A DNA stretch of 64,000 bases from positions 16,800,676 through 16,864,675 of the forward strand of contig NC_136016.1 in the NCBI RefSeq assembly GCF_048128805.1, in the 5' to 3' direction. The notes under the pieces were generated by a model. That model had not been told where the DNA came from. It searched no databases and saw only the letters and a program-made list of their open reading frames with translations. Shown one piece after another: positions 28,454 to 53,394 of the stretch. Every line of letters starts with the position of its first letter. Position 1 is the stretch's first letter. The stretch comes from Centroberyx gerrardi (taxonomy: Eukaryota; Chordata; Actinopteri; Beryciformes; Berycidae). Both the position numbers and the translations under genes were made by a program.

Positions 28454-28622
28454 GTAGCGTCTTGGTAGCTCAACCATAGAACGCATACCATTAAGGATAA
28501 GTCCTAATCGCAGCAGCATTGTTTCGAATCCGGCCTGTGCCCTTTGCCACATGTCATCTCCTCTCTCTTTCCTGTCTCTCTCTACTGTGACTGTGATGAA
28601 GCAGAAATGGCAAAAAAAATAA
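28454..28622 (+). mobile_element. tRNA-derived SINE with intact target-site duplication
   Basis: The head gtagcgtcttggtagctcaa and the B-box-like gtttcgaatcc are followed by a C/T-rich body and an A-rich tail. It is flanked by a perfect 14-base direct repeat, AAAATACTGGGCAT (28440-28453 and 28623-28636), so the insertion boundaries are complete. Confidence 0.8.
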
Positions 28623-28636
28623 AAAATACTGGGCAT

Positions 28637-29741
28637 ACTAATCACAACAGGACACAACATGTTTTTAGTCTCAGGCCGTTGCCATACAGGTACAGTGTTT
28701 AGGTGACAGTAGGTGTGAGTGTATGTCAAGTGAAATTTTAATAAATAATGTATTTGATGAGTGTCTAAGATAGTACCTCAATGCATCTATTCTGTTAAAA
28801 AAGTGGGAGCCCACTGGTTAAAATTATATTGCATAGCAACTCATATTTATGAAGCTTAACTTCCTCCTCCTGTTTCCCTAATGGTCAAAGTTATCTGACA
28901 CACCAGCATTTCCATTGCACTCCACTTCATAATATGAGGCAGTGCATGTAAATAATTGAATGACTTTCGGCATGTTGAAGTTGTGTTGAAGCTGTGAGGT
29001 TCTCTGTTCCCAGTTCCTTATAGTGTTATAGCTGTAAACCACAACGGTGCTATGAATAACACTTCTCTTGAGATAATGCAAAGAAACCGAAACCAAGTCT
29101 GTAGTGTTAAAGTACTGTTCTCTGAAACCAGAAACACTGAACAGACTAGACAGTGATTTTGACAAATGATTAGGCTAAATTTGTTAATTTACATTTTTCC
29201 TGTGTAATATTTAAAAGCTTTGTCAGGGTCCATTGCAGATAGAAAATTCTTCACTTTTTTATACATCACAAAGACACACAGGCATTCAGAAGTTCATGCA
29301 CTTATACTGACATACACACAGCAGACATACAGCAATTACAACTAATAAACATATAAACCAAACAAATTTGCTTGATTGACGTACCTTTCACAAGTGACAA
29401 CATTATGACCGTTAATAAGGAAGTAACAGGCGGGGCAAAGGTCCCTGTGGTCTTACCAGGCCAAAAAGAGAAGTAGCAGTATATCAAGTCACTGAGGACT
29501 ATGAGAGGGGATCAGAGGTGACCAGGAGGAGGACATGGTTGAGAATTAAAAGTCAACATAGGTGGAATTAAGTAAATATTGGATTTCTTCACCCCAGCCA
29601 CGAAGAAATTCTTTGTCAACCTTTGGTGCTGTTTTTTTTGTCAACACGCTGACAGTAAAAACCTAAGAGTTGGTCTTTGCACAGCAAACGAAGGGAAGTC
29701 AACAAGATCATAATATGTCTGTAGCGTAATAGATCTGAACA
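28637..29741. other. Upstream region of ptprh, no gene recognised
   Basis: Presumed ptprh 5' flank and promoter. No TATA box at a convincing distance and no protein domain were seen. Confidence 0.4.
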
Positions 29742-42671
<12,930 letters not shown>

Positions 42672-42954
42672 AGAGGTAAACAACGGATTGTCGACTCTGC
42701 ATTCAGATTTGTACGCAGCTGAGAAAATACTAATTCTAGATTCTGTATGATAAATTTCGTTGTACATTTTATGTTAAGTGTGAAAAGATTAAGATATATT
42801 GAATATATATGCTCAGGACTTTCACTGCACTTTAGATTTCATTTTGACTGTTTTTGTTTTTTTCCCCTCTCCTGTCATAATATGCTTAACATTAGAATGA
42901 TGACGATGACACTCCAAATGACCAAAGAATGTTTCTCAAATTACATTTATTTAA

Positions 42955-42960
42955 AATAAA
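42955..42960 (+). terminator. ptprh: Candidate ptprh polyadenylation signal
   Basis: AATAAA, 284 bases after the ptprh stop, followed by A-rich and T-rich sequence. A second AATAAA lies near 43029. Confidence 0.5.
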
Positions 42961-43215
42961 AAAAAATTTAGATAGAAATGTAATTCCATTTGTACAACAA
43001 AAAAAATGTTTGTTTTTTTTAAATAATAATAAACAAAATAAATGAGTTTGTTTTCACAAAGCCTGTAAACAAGATGAAAAACCCACTGTGTTGTTATCAT
43101 TACATGTCAGTTCCAACTTTTGCCCTTCATCTGTTGCATTGTCTGTGATCTCTCTGCTTGTTCCCCGTCTAAAGAGACCAAAAGGAAGCGAGACAAACAG
43201 CCCCCCCCACTCTCC

Positions 43216-45104
43216 TCACACATCCTCCACAGTATTACTCGCAATGACTGGGTTTTGGCTACTGGAAGCAGCAGAGAACCTATTGATGAGTTCCTCTCTG
43301 GCTCTCAGTGCGTCAGGCTTGATCTCTACTACCGGCATCTGATGCCGCTTGCTTGGATGCAACGGCTCGATTTTACCGGCCACAGGCGGGGCGGGGACCG
43401 AGAACTTCTTCGCGATGTTGTGCAGGACACAACACGCCTTGATAATGTCTGCCTTTTTTTCCAGTGAGGTTTCTTGTGCAAAACCCAGTTGCATCAAGCA
43501 CTTGAAACGCCTCTTGATGGAGCCGAGTGTCGTCCGCATGACGGTGTGGATCTTGGCGTGGGCCTCGTTGAAGGAGACCTCCTTCTCGTTGGCCGGTTGG
43601 GACACAGCAGTCAAGACGTGTTCGCTCAAGTGGTAGCCTCTCCCACCTACATGAGGTAAAGGGGAGACTGAAATTAATACAGCATGGAAAACCAAAGACA
43701 GAAACAAGAGCATTAAACAAAGATACTGTATTGTGGCATAGAGTCGTAAAAAACAACGTAAAATAGCTTTCCAGGCTGACAGATTGTATTCAAAGTAACA
43801 GACATAATGGATTAGGTGCATGAAGAGGACATCTTTTTCTTCTTCCTAATCTTCCCCACAGTGCAATGTGCTTAGTAGTGCTGAAACAGTTAATTGATTA
43901 ATTGATTAGTCGATTGACAGAAATTAATTATCGTTTTAGTCACTTCTCAAGTACAAATACCAAATATTTTCAGATTACAGCTTCACAAATGGCAAAATTT
44001 GCTTGCTGTTCTCCATTTCACATCATTATAAAATTAATATTTTGGGGTTTTATTGGGCTGCTGGTCAAACTAAGTAAGCCATTTTAAGACTTTGGGCTCT
44101 GGTAACCTGTGATGGGCATTTGCCATTATTTTTGACATTTTATAGACTAAATGATAAATCGATAATGAAAATAATCGTTAGTTGCAGCCTTAGTGCTTAG
44201 AGCTTTCCTCCACCTCCCACTGTGTATCTGTCCAAACTGGCAAGTGCAGAGACACGTTGCACCACAGTGTGTGAAGGGTATGAGTTAGGCTAAGTTATGA
44301 CAACCCATCAGTGGGACACCAGTATTTATGCAGATGGTCTATTGCATTAGTAAGAAACTCCCACTTTGAATAGTATGCTTCCTAGGTAGTTTAAATTATT
44401 CTTTAAACTCTTAACTCACCAACAACCCAGTACCGTCCATGCACTTCTCCCTCCATCTCCCTTCCTTTGAAAGACGACTCCCACATCTCCTGTTCAGGTG
44501 TGCTGCCCACGCAACACATTTCAGCACTCAATATGTTACCGTCAGAGTCACATATGATCTGGGTCATGACTGATGTGTAGCCCAGGGTGTTGAGAAAAGA
44601 CCGGAAAGTGTCCTTCTCGTAAGGAGACGCTCTGATCTTGAAGTGGGCGGCAGCGACGACGCCCAGCACCCTCTGGATCCCGCACAGCTTCTCTGTTTTG
44701 CAGGCAACATTGGCTCTGGCGCACCGAGTCCCTGGGAATGAGATGAACTGATCGGCCATGCTTGCGACAACTTTCGAGATCGTGCAGATGACCTCGGGAC
44801 AATCTGAGTAGTTGACCCCGAGTCTTTCCTGGACCGCAACCGAGGAGGCGCCCTGTGCGTAATAGTTCAGTGCGATCATGACCATCGCATCCACAGACAG
44901 ACACGTTTTTTTCGCGTGTTTCCTCATGCGGAGTTCGATGTTGTCTGCGATGAAGCTGATACAAGGTCTCGTGAGATGGAACGTCTTGAACAAAGCTTCG
45001 TCGTCGAAATCGTCGAAACAGCTCCTCGGAGATGACCCGTCCGCCCCGCCGTTCCCCACGAGCTCATCCAGGACAGCAAACCAAACTGGGGGCGCAAAAG
45101 CCAT
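43216..45104 (-). CDS. HARBI1-like, Harbinger-transposase-derived protein lacking the DDE triad
   Basis: Two coding exons, 44420-45104 and 43216-43646, phase 1, with a clean donor (GTTG/GTGAGT) and acceptor (ATGTAG/GT). The joined frame is 1116 bases, 371 residues, close to human HARBI1 (about 350). Family blocks in order: the N-terminal helical region with FHLTRPCISFIADNIELRM, VQERLGVNYS, IQRVLGVVAAAHFKI, YTSVMTQIICDSDGNILSAE, WVVGGRGYHLSEHVLTAV, IHTVMRTTLGSIKRRFKCL and IIKACCVLHNIAKKF. At the three catalytic positions of active relatives (Asp in the V-V-D-C-x-H block, Asp in the G-S-x-x-D block, Glu in the V-I-E-x-x-F block) this protein has Ala, Gln/Glu and Arg. It is intact but probably not a nuclease, suggesting a domesticated DNA- or protein-binding role. 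It could instead be a decaying single copy. Confidence 0.8.
43876..44192. mobile_element. Non-autonomous hAT-type MITE, 317 bp, in the HARBI1-like intron
   Basis: Ends tagtgctgaaac and gttgcagcctta are imperfect terminal inverted repeats (consensus-like TAGGGCTGCAAC). A perfect 8-base target duplication, gtgcttag, flanks it (43868-43875 and 44193-44200). The interior has the ttaattgattaattgattagtc / gataatgaaaataatcgtta phrases of a familiar vertebrate hAT MITE family. Confidence 0.88.
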
Positions 45105-45379
45105 CGCGTGCTACTGAATTATATTTAAACAGGCTACATATAGGTAACTCTCTCAGAAGAGCCCGCGAACCTTCTTGGATGCAAGGAAGTGATGGCAACG
45201 CTGTAAGGAAGTACGTTCTTCTCCTAAAAAAACAAAACAAAACCTGCTTCTTCTTTTAATTTTTACGGCGGTTGGCAAAGAACTACCGCCACCAACTGGA
45301 CAAAAGTAGCTATGAATCAGGAATATATAACATACATGCACTTTATCAAACCAAAACGACAAATAAACACATTTTAAAA

Positions 45380-45590
45380 AATGAATAAATGTAACAAGGA
45401 TATAGAGACCACAAATCATTTATTCTGTCACTGTGAATTTGCACAAACCCTTTTTTTTTTTTTTTTAAAAAGGAAAATACTTGGGAAACACGATTTTCAC
45501 AAATGCAAATGTATTACAACTCGACTCCTGTTGACAAGTTTTAAAAGTAAGACATCTTTATTTAGGGAAGACTTAATTGATGAAGAATAG
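45380..45590 (+). pseudogene. Possible L1-type LINE zinc-knuckle remnant
   Basis: Encodes CNKDIETTNHLFCHCEFAQTLF, a C-x-H-x-C pattern resembling the zinc-binding domain at the end of fish L1-type ORF2. A T run interrupts it. Fragmentary. Confidence 0.4.
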
Positions 45591-47084
45591 GCCTAAAGCA
45601 AGCCGTAAAGCTCAAAGGCCTACATTACTTCCTCTTTCGCCCTTCTTTTAATACACTTCGTTATTTACACATTTGTGTTGAAATAATATTATGTTATTCT
45701 GAAATTATATTATGTTATACATATGTTAAGTGGAAAAAACACCACTCTGAATACAACCATGCAAAACCTCTTAAGACGTATGTGTTTATTAAGACCCTGG
45801 AGATTCTCTTAAATACTAATGCACATTTCTATTTTCACTCTTTTAACTTTTAGTTGCCACACATTTATACAAACAACTTTTGACTAATGTCATTTGCAAG
45901 TCTGATGGGCGTTTTCTCCTCTTAAGTCAAGGTTCCCATTGGTCATGCAGTTTCTGGAATACCATTTAACATTAAGGTCAGAGATTTGATTTCTCTGGGA
46001 AAGTCAGTAAATACCAGGCAATTTTACAAATTGAACTTTACAGGAATACACCAGAATGTAATTTCCAATTTGTTTCACACATTATTGCACACATTATTGC
46101 ATTTCTGTACTGAAAAACAACATTAACAAACCAGGAAGGGACAAAAAAAATTCAGCTTTCATAGATTAATGAATTAACTCTCCCTTTTAGTTGTTTTGGT
46201 CTTAGTTGATTACGGCTATAGTGTTTTAGTAAATGTATTTATCATGATGCATGAGTTATTTTATGAAACATTGAAAAGAATACTCACAACTTCACAGCTA
46301 TGTATTGGTTCTTAATTGTGGGGCTAAAACAAGGTGCAAACAGCTGGAAATACAACCTGAAAAATATATATCAAAAGTCTAATCATTGCATATTAACATG
46401 ACTACATACGATATATGCTTTATTGAATATAATCTTCATGTGTGCAATACTTTTGCCACCCAAAGTACAAAATGGGCTGTTTTGACAATTTGTTGTTTTG
46501 ATATGGCTGAAAATATCCCCAATGTGAAACTTAAAGTGTGTACCTTAATGTCATAATATTACTTCACATTCAACCTAATATCAAAACTGTGTTGTCCAAA
46601 TACTCATGACACATCACTCTGCATAAGAGATGTGTGTCGCATTTTCACTGCACAAAGAACAGTCAACTGAGCTAATTCAGTGTCATCTTTTAAATCACTT
46701 CTTAAAACACACATTTATAGACTTGCTTTTAGGGAATGTTTTTGATTTTGGACACTTTTAATAGTGTTCTTTCTTATAGTTTTGTTTTTTTTTAAACCAC
46801 TTTTCCATTTGAATGAGTTTCCCAGTTTTCATCTCCTTTTTTTTAATACATTTTACTAGTCCCTTATATTTACATATGCCTTTTCTTTTTTTTAAGATAA
46901 GAGCAACATAATGTTTATATTATTATTTGAGAATGATCTTAGATGGCTCACACCTCCGCTTTATAAATATAGGGTCTGAGCAATGATAATTAAATGGCTT
47001 AATTAAATTATAATACTTCATTAGGTACAGCTGTCTTTTCTCTGTGCAGTGTGTTTGATCAGCAGCCAACTCTCTGACTTCCTG
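45591..47084. other. Intergenic, no gene recognised
   Basis: A/T-rich sequence with T runs around 46785-46900. No exon, RNA or bounded repeat was identified. Confidence 0.4.
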
Positions 47085-47175
47085 CACCTGCTGGGTGCTC
47101 AAGGCACTCAACCCCCCAAATTGTTCCAGTGGAGCTCCTCAGTAGAAGACTATGGCTGTACGGTGCATAACTCTT
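47085..47175 (+). repeat. SINE 3'-body fragment
   Basis: The phrases gggtgctcaaggcactcaac and tgttccagtggagctcctcag match the interior of fish tRNA-SINEs (usually ...cttgagcaaggcactgaacccc...). No head or tail was found. Confidence 0.5.
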
Positions 47176-47329
47176 CCCAGAATAAATAAATTAAGCATAA
47201 TCCTTCTCTAAAATAAATAGGTTAATGTCTCAATATGATCGGTGACACACGCACCGAACAAATCCCCAGCAGCTTCACATATACCCTGCATCCCACTTTA
47301 ATCACTTCCTACTGCATTTTCCCTATTTG

Positions 47330-49557
47330 TTATAGCTTTGGTGACAGATAGAACATTTTGTTGACTTCGCTAATGGAGACATCCTTCAGTCTGGGTATTC
47401 CCCCCTTCTGGCAGTCGTCCGTCCTCTGGCCTCTGGCGTACACATCTGTGACGGACGGGAAACATTCAAGAGTGCAAAGGTGAGAACGATTAGAAGGCCC
47501 TCAGTTAGCTGAAAGGAATGCATGAGAAAATCTTCATCTGTAGCTGTTCAAAATCTTCAATAGAGATCATTCTCTATTGTCAGGAGGCATGATTTCTGAG
47601 GCCAACAGTATCCTATTTCTCAATATTCTAGCCTATAAAATATATTTTAATATATTTTTAAATTTAAATCTAGATATTTTTTATACAATCTTTTAGTATT
47701 TTCATGCCCATTTGTGGCTTTTAGATAAGCACTATATAAATAAAGTTTTATTAGTAGTTATTATTATTATTATTAGTAGTAGCCCAAGTAGTAGTAGCTA
47801 CAGTAGTAATAGCTGTAGTAGTAGAAGTAGTAGTAGCAGTAGCAGCAGTAGAATTAGCTATAGTAGTAGTAGCAGCTATAGTAGCAGCATTAATAGTAGA
47901 CTATACTGTAGTATATAAGTAATATATAATAGTACTAGCAACAGTAATAGTAGTAGAAGCAGTAATAGTTGTAACTTAGCAGTAGTAGTAATAGTAGTAC
48001 TAGTAGCAGTAGTGGTAGTGGTGTTATAGATGTTAAACTACACTGCCACACTACTGCATCATCTACTAGAAAGTGGGTAACAGGTTTGCAGATGGATCCT
48101 AACCTGTGATGTTGTCGACTGAGTCGAGCGGCGCCGTGTTGTTCATGTTCACTCCAAACAACAGCAGCACAAAGATGGTTAATGCAACCAGCAGATAGAT
48201 TGGTACAGCGAGGGCCCAATATCTATACAGGAGACACATCACCATTAAAAAAAAAGACCCAATCTAGGAGAATAGAGACTAATTCACTGCAGTCATGTGA
48301 TTTCAGTTAATGGATCATAAAACTTCTAATGTGATACTTCTTGAGGCATACACTTCCGTTTAACTATCAAATGAACTGATTATTGACTGATTAGCAAGTT
48401 TTCTTGTTTTACCTACTTTTGAGGCCAGTAAGTGAGGCCTATTGAATGAAGCCACTCCTCTGGTATGTATGCCCACAGGCAAAACAGAACTGTGGAGAAA
48501 GAATGGGAAGGTCCGTTTGGTTGATAGGCCATAATTGAACACATGTGATATTACAGATAGGGTAGATACTAGACAGGCTTTTTTGTTTGAATATCCATTC
48601 ACCTTATTAAACACTGTGAAATTAGGAATTTGGTTTTCTTTGCAAATACCCTGACACTCATATTCCTCACACATACATTGGAAAAAGTTACTGAACCAAC
48701 TTACAGCCACTGTTATCCAATGGTGTTGTGTACTTTTAAGAATAAAGTTAAAGTGAGATGTGTCTGAGGAATTCACAGTATTTTTTTGAAAAAACGTTGC
48801 TTGTTTTTCCAGTTGATTTCAGTAATTTTCACTTGTTTTTCAGTTGATTTCAGTCATTTTAGTTAGTAAAACATCAACTATCTCTGAAGACACAGAGGGA
48901 CGAACTGAAGGATGAACCGTAGGGAAAAAAATGTAGTAGAAGACCTCCAGACTATCTGTCTCATTTGTTTGTAATTTTGCTAAAAGTACAGGCGTAGAGT
49001 ATTTTATGAAGGTAGATATATAAACAATACATTTTTGTTCAGATACACTTCAGTACATTTACTGAAAACATGTCGTCTTTGAGAAAGAAATTTGAGATAA
49101 ACTGCTTGCCAGAACATGTCACAATAATATCATTATCAGATCATACATTGGAAGTTTTTGCCAAAGATGAAAACATTTCAGATAGAGGCAACAACAGAAA
49201 AATTAACAGTGACCTCATCAACACAGCCAATCACTGGTGAACCAACTTTTTGTGTTGTATAAAAGAAGAATGACTGTATATATGTGTCTGACACCTGAAA
49301 AAATCTTACTCTGTCATGTTATGTTTAACACTAAAGAAGCCTGTACCAGTATTTGTCAAAAGTCTGAATTTCCTTGATCCCTTCATACATAACCAGAGAC
49401 AACACATACCCTAATACAGGGGGCCTATACTTGTTTTGTCAGGCCCATTGGAAAAGTGAAGTATGTTTGACTTACAGAAGCCGAATTGGGAGCCAAGGAA
49501 AAGAACAAAACCATAGATAGCTCTCTCAGGTAGAGGAGAGGGAGAGTTTTCCACCAT
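47330..49557 (-). CDS. pigp: PIG-P subunit of the GPI-GlcNAc transferase
   Basis: Small ER membrane subunit of the complex that performs the first step of GPI-anchor synthesis (GlcNAc transfer to phosphatidylinositol). Four exons from high to low: 49476-49557, 48417-48489, 48104-48222, 47330-47445, joining to 390 bases and 129 residues (human short form 134). The N terminus [20 protein letters not shown] is almost the same as human PIGP. Two membrane spans follow (around [20 protein letters not shown] and [15 protein letters not shown]), separated by [11 protein letters not shown]. The C-terminal cytosolic tail ends [20 protein letters not shown]. Head-to-head with rexo4. An upstream exon could extend the N terminus. 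Confidence 0.95.
47754..48025. repeat. (TAG)n / (TAR)n trinucleotide array in a pigp intron
   Basis: About 270 bases of interrupted TAG, TAT and CAG triplets, ending about 80 bases before the 3' end of pigp exon 48104-48222. Confidence 0.9.
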
Positions 49558-50061
49558 GACCTGAAACCACAATAAAAACAGACATAAGACAGCTAGTCAA
49601 GGCTCAAATAAAGCTTCACATAGCAAGTATATCATATTTAACCAGGCCACATACTCTAACTGTGGATTAGCAATGTCTAGCTAATACAAACAAGCCTAAA
49701 CTGATCGTAAGATAAGCTACCAGCAAGTATTTTCCTATCAAACCAACAATAACCTCAAGCTCAGCTTTTGAATATTTACCAAGACCAAAGTATATGCTAC
49801 GTAGATACAAAATGTAAAGAAAGCAGTCCAAAAACTAAATGAGTCAGATAAAGCAACCTAAACTGAGGCGCCTTTTAATAAACAGCAATCATCTTGCCCA
49901 GACCGTCGTCCGATACAATATTCTGCCCGTATTGCAACGTTTATCAGAAAATGAGTTCCACACTAGGCAATAAAAGGCAAAAACATACAATTTAACTGTC
50001 ATTTGTAAATATACTATATGAATGACAGTGGATGTGAGAGAAAAAATGATGATAACGTTAC

Positions 50062-50196
50062 CTTCGTCGTCACTTTCGTGTAGCTTTGGAAATAGACGGT
50101 CTTACTTTGCAGTTTGGTGTTTTTTGCCGGACACATGTAGGTGTTACACATCTCGGAAGTACACAAGTTCAGCATGGCTTTGGCAGCACCACACAA
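50062..50196 (-). other. pigp: Upstream pigp exon, non-coding or encoding an N-terminal extension
   Basis: Ends in donor GACGAAG/GTAACG. Spliced to the acceptor at 49560/49561 it stays in frame with MVENSP, and the frame is open back to an ATG at 50196 (MCGAAKAMLNL...). Human PIGP also has an N-terminally extended isoform ahead of the same Met. Coding status is uncertain; it may be 5' UTR only. Confidence 0.5.
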
Positions 50197-50443
50197 GTGT
50201 ACTATTAAGCGACTTTAACAGCATTTCAGAGAAATATCTGAACCATTATTCTCCGTTGGTATGAGCAGATTGTAAACTTGTTTAGGAGTAATATTTCTCG
50301 GTGAGGCAGTAGTGACCGTTGCGTTACTTTAGCAGGACAGCTGCCTAGCTGTTAGCAAGTCTGTTAGGAAGCTGATGGTCCAGCGTGGCTGAGGAGGATT
50401 AGCAGACTTAAGAAAACTTCAAAACCAAAATATCTCTAGGTAA
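50197..50443. promoter_or_regulatory. Shared pigp/rexo4 bidirectional promoter region
   Basis: At most 247 bases separate the two divergent genes. No TATA box is evident. Short divergent spacing of this kind usually means a shared TATA-less promoter; start sites are not determined. Confidence 0.6.
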
Positions 50444-53211
50444 ATGTCCATAATGTCCAAGGTGAAGGTAAAGAAAGCAGACTCTCCCTGTGCCACAGCT
50501 AAAACACAACAGTCCACACCGACAGAGAAGAACAACAAAGCTAAAAAGAAAAAGAAACACTGGATAAAAGATAAATTTAAACAGAAAAAGCTCCCACCGA
50601 AGGACCAAGGGAAAGCTAAAGCTGAGCAAATATTACCTCCAAAAGATGCCCAACAGTTCTCTGCCAACTGGAAAACGTTACAAGAGGTAAGAGTTTTGAC
50701 TGTACCTATTAACTGTTAAGCTTACCAAGTTTCCTAGTCATATCTGAGTGTTAGATTATGTCACATTCATCACTACTGTGCTGAAGTGAGATGGTTCTCA
50801 ACATGATCATAATTTTTTACAGATACTAAAGGCCAATCCACCAGAGAAGAAGCAGCCTGTGGTGCAGAACCTCAAGAATGGCACTTCACAAAAAGTGGAC
50901 GGGAAAAAATCTTCCAAAAATATTTTTAAGAACAATGCCTCTCCCAGACAGATGGATGCTGGGAAAGCAGGGAAGGACAAACCTGTTTCTAGTGTTGTTC
51001 GAAGTGGGTCTCAGGTTAATGTAAAAGGTCCAGCTGTCTCAGAGGCACAACAGCCTAAAGCCCAAAAAAGGAAAAAGGACAGTGGAAAGATGTCAAACTG
51101 TGAGCAGGCAGCCAAGAAAAAGAAATCTGTGGTGGAAGAGACCAAGCCCACAGAGTGAGTATTTTTCCATGACTTGTCACGTTGCTATCGAGTTTAAAGA
51201 GGCTTTTTTTGCTGCTGCAGTTGACACACAAACTTCATGTTGTTCTCCGCCCCTGTAGAGACGACCTGTGGTTTGATGATGTGGACCCTGATGACATCGA
51301 GGCGACAGTGGGAGCCGAGGCAGCTGATATTATGAGGAAGAAGCAGGGCATTCAGAAACACACCCAGGACACTGAGAGCGCCCTGGTCAAGGAGAAAGCT
51401 TTTGAGGGGTGAGCTACACCACATACACACACTGTTGTAAATATAACTGTTACTTCGATGTTTTTGCATACCTGGACTGCAGACATTGGTGGATTAGCTG
51501 CTATGTTTGCTGCCAGTGTTGACACACTTCTGCAATTTGTGGTGGAGATATTGGAGCCGACAAATAAATTCCTGTATGTCCTGCTTGTAATTACCACTAG
51601 GAAGCTGATGTGAAAGTTTTTTATCAGTTGGCATCTCGTATTTACGGTAAATCCGATATGACATGAATGCAGCATTAGCACCAGTCTAGCTCTAGTTTAA
51701 TCAAAATGATGCTGTAGGTGAAAATGTGGCATGCTGTCTTGTCTTGTGCTTTTAATGGCTGAGCTTACCTTGTGTTTGTACATTGTTTTTGATACAGGCA
51801 GTGGAAATAAATGAGGGTAAAACCATGTGCTTTAAAAGATAACAGTGTATTTTCCCAGCCTAAACTCCTCAGGCAGGGCGATGCGATGACAAAGTAGTGA
51901 CCGCAGCTCCTCTCTATTCTGCCTGTTTTCCTTGGTGACTGTCAGCCTCACCAGAGCCGTGGCCATGGACTGTGAGATGGTGGGAGTGGGTCCCGACGGA
52001 GAGGACAGCATCGTGGCGCGCGTGTCCCTCGTGAACCAGTTTGGAAAGTGCATCTACGACAAATACGTCAAGCCCACAGAGAAAGTGACCGACTACAGGA
52101 CAGCCGTCAGCGGCATCCGACCGGAGGACATCAAAAACGGTGAGCCAAGAAATTGGTCGTAAATAACCTGTAATATTCTGCATTAGAAACGGAGACTAGT
52201 TGTCATTAATCCTTTGGGTTACAGTCTCAGTTACATGTCTCTCTCATGCCTCTCTGTGCTGCAGGGGAGAATGTTCGCACTGTGCAGAGGGAGGTTGCTG
52301 AGATCCTGCGAGGGAGAATAGTGGTTGGACACGCTGTACACAATGACTTCAAGGTAGCCTGAGTGTAATGTAATGTCTGAGATGGCACCATCGTCATTTT
52401 CAAAATACATTGCAGCACTTATAAACCAACCATAACTCTAACTCTCTTTCAGATTTTACTCCTGGATCATCCAAAAAAGAAAATCCGTGACACCCAGAAG
52501 TATAAACCCTTTAAGAAGACTGTAAAGGTACTCGTGAAACATTCCAACTTTTCATGTCTAGGATCCCTAAATACATGCACTGCACATTAGGCATCCCCGG
52601 CTCCAAGCTGGGAACCAATATTGTATATATAATAAAATGTTTTCCTTTTTTTTGTTAGAGTGGAAGACCCTCGCTGAAACTCCTCTGTAGAGAAATACTC
52701 CATGTGAAAGTCCAACAGGGTGAACATTCATCCGTAAGTCAACATCCGTCCTCTTCACACACACTTGTCATTAACAAACTTTGACACAGCTATACCTCAT
52801 GAAAGATTTTTTTTTCCCAAATCAGTTATAATAATGGTCAGTAGTGCTATGTAGCCTCTATGTGCTGCTTATATCAGTATATTTAATCATTTTCCTCCCT
52901 TTGCTAACATTTCAGGCCCTGTAATAGTCACAGTTGCATTTTTGCTGGCATTAGAATGCATCAGCGCAACAAATTTCTTATAATATTAATGGAAATACAC
53001 AACACGTAGCGTCTTTACCTGATCTCCCCCTCTCTCTTCGATTGTTCACCAGGTCCAAGACGCGCAGGCCACCATGAGGCTGTACACTCTGGTGAAGAAA
53101 CATTGGGAAGCAGAGATCAAAGCCAGTCAGAACAACAAAGACTTGCGTGAGAAGAGTGAGAGAAAGCCCAAGTCCCCCAAGAACAAGGGCAACCGTCTCA
53201 CAGGATTATGA
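50444..53211 (+). CDS. rexo4: RNA exonuclease 4 (REX4/XPMC2 homologue)
   Basis: DEDDh 3'-5' exonuclease of the nucleolus, linked to rRNA processing. Eight exons: 50444-50686, 50823-51154, 51259-51408, 51946-52139, 52265-52353, 52453-52527, 52659-52733, 53053-53211; joined 1317 bases, 438 residues. A Lys-rich disordered N-terminal half carries several basic clusters (KKKKKH, KAQKRKK, AAKKKKS) suited to nucleolar targeting. The nuclease domain follows: Exo [10 protein letters not shown] (Asp, Glu), GIRPEDI, Exo [11 protein letters not shown] (Asp), IRDTQKY, and Exo [14 protein letters not shown] (His, Asp). All catalytic acids are present. Two in-frame ATGs (50444 and 50453) could start it; the second gives MSKVKVKK. 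Confidence 0.95.
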
Positions 53212-53394
53212 ATTCAAAACCAGTCTGCAGGAAGACGGATCATCTCTGGACAAGAGGTCACAGGAGGCTTGACGGACTGAAACGATTAGAAGTTTGTGTT
53301 TGTTTTCAGAAGACAAAGCAACAACACGCAGACTTTCAGAAGTAACAGTGGTGTTGAACATTTATAATAGTAATAATTATAATACTCATAATAA

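Noticed and set aside
28454-28622. A functional tRNA gene
   Set aside because: A- and B-box-like motifs are present, but the acceptor stem and cloverleaf are not, and the flanking duplication and A-rich tail show a SINE.
28878-29165. 95-codon minus-strand frame between ferritin and ptprh
   Set aside because: No recognised domain, no splice context, A/T-rich; likely chance.
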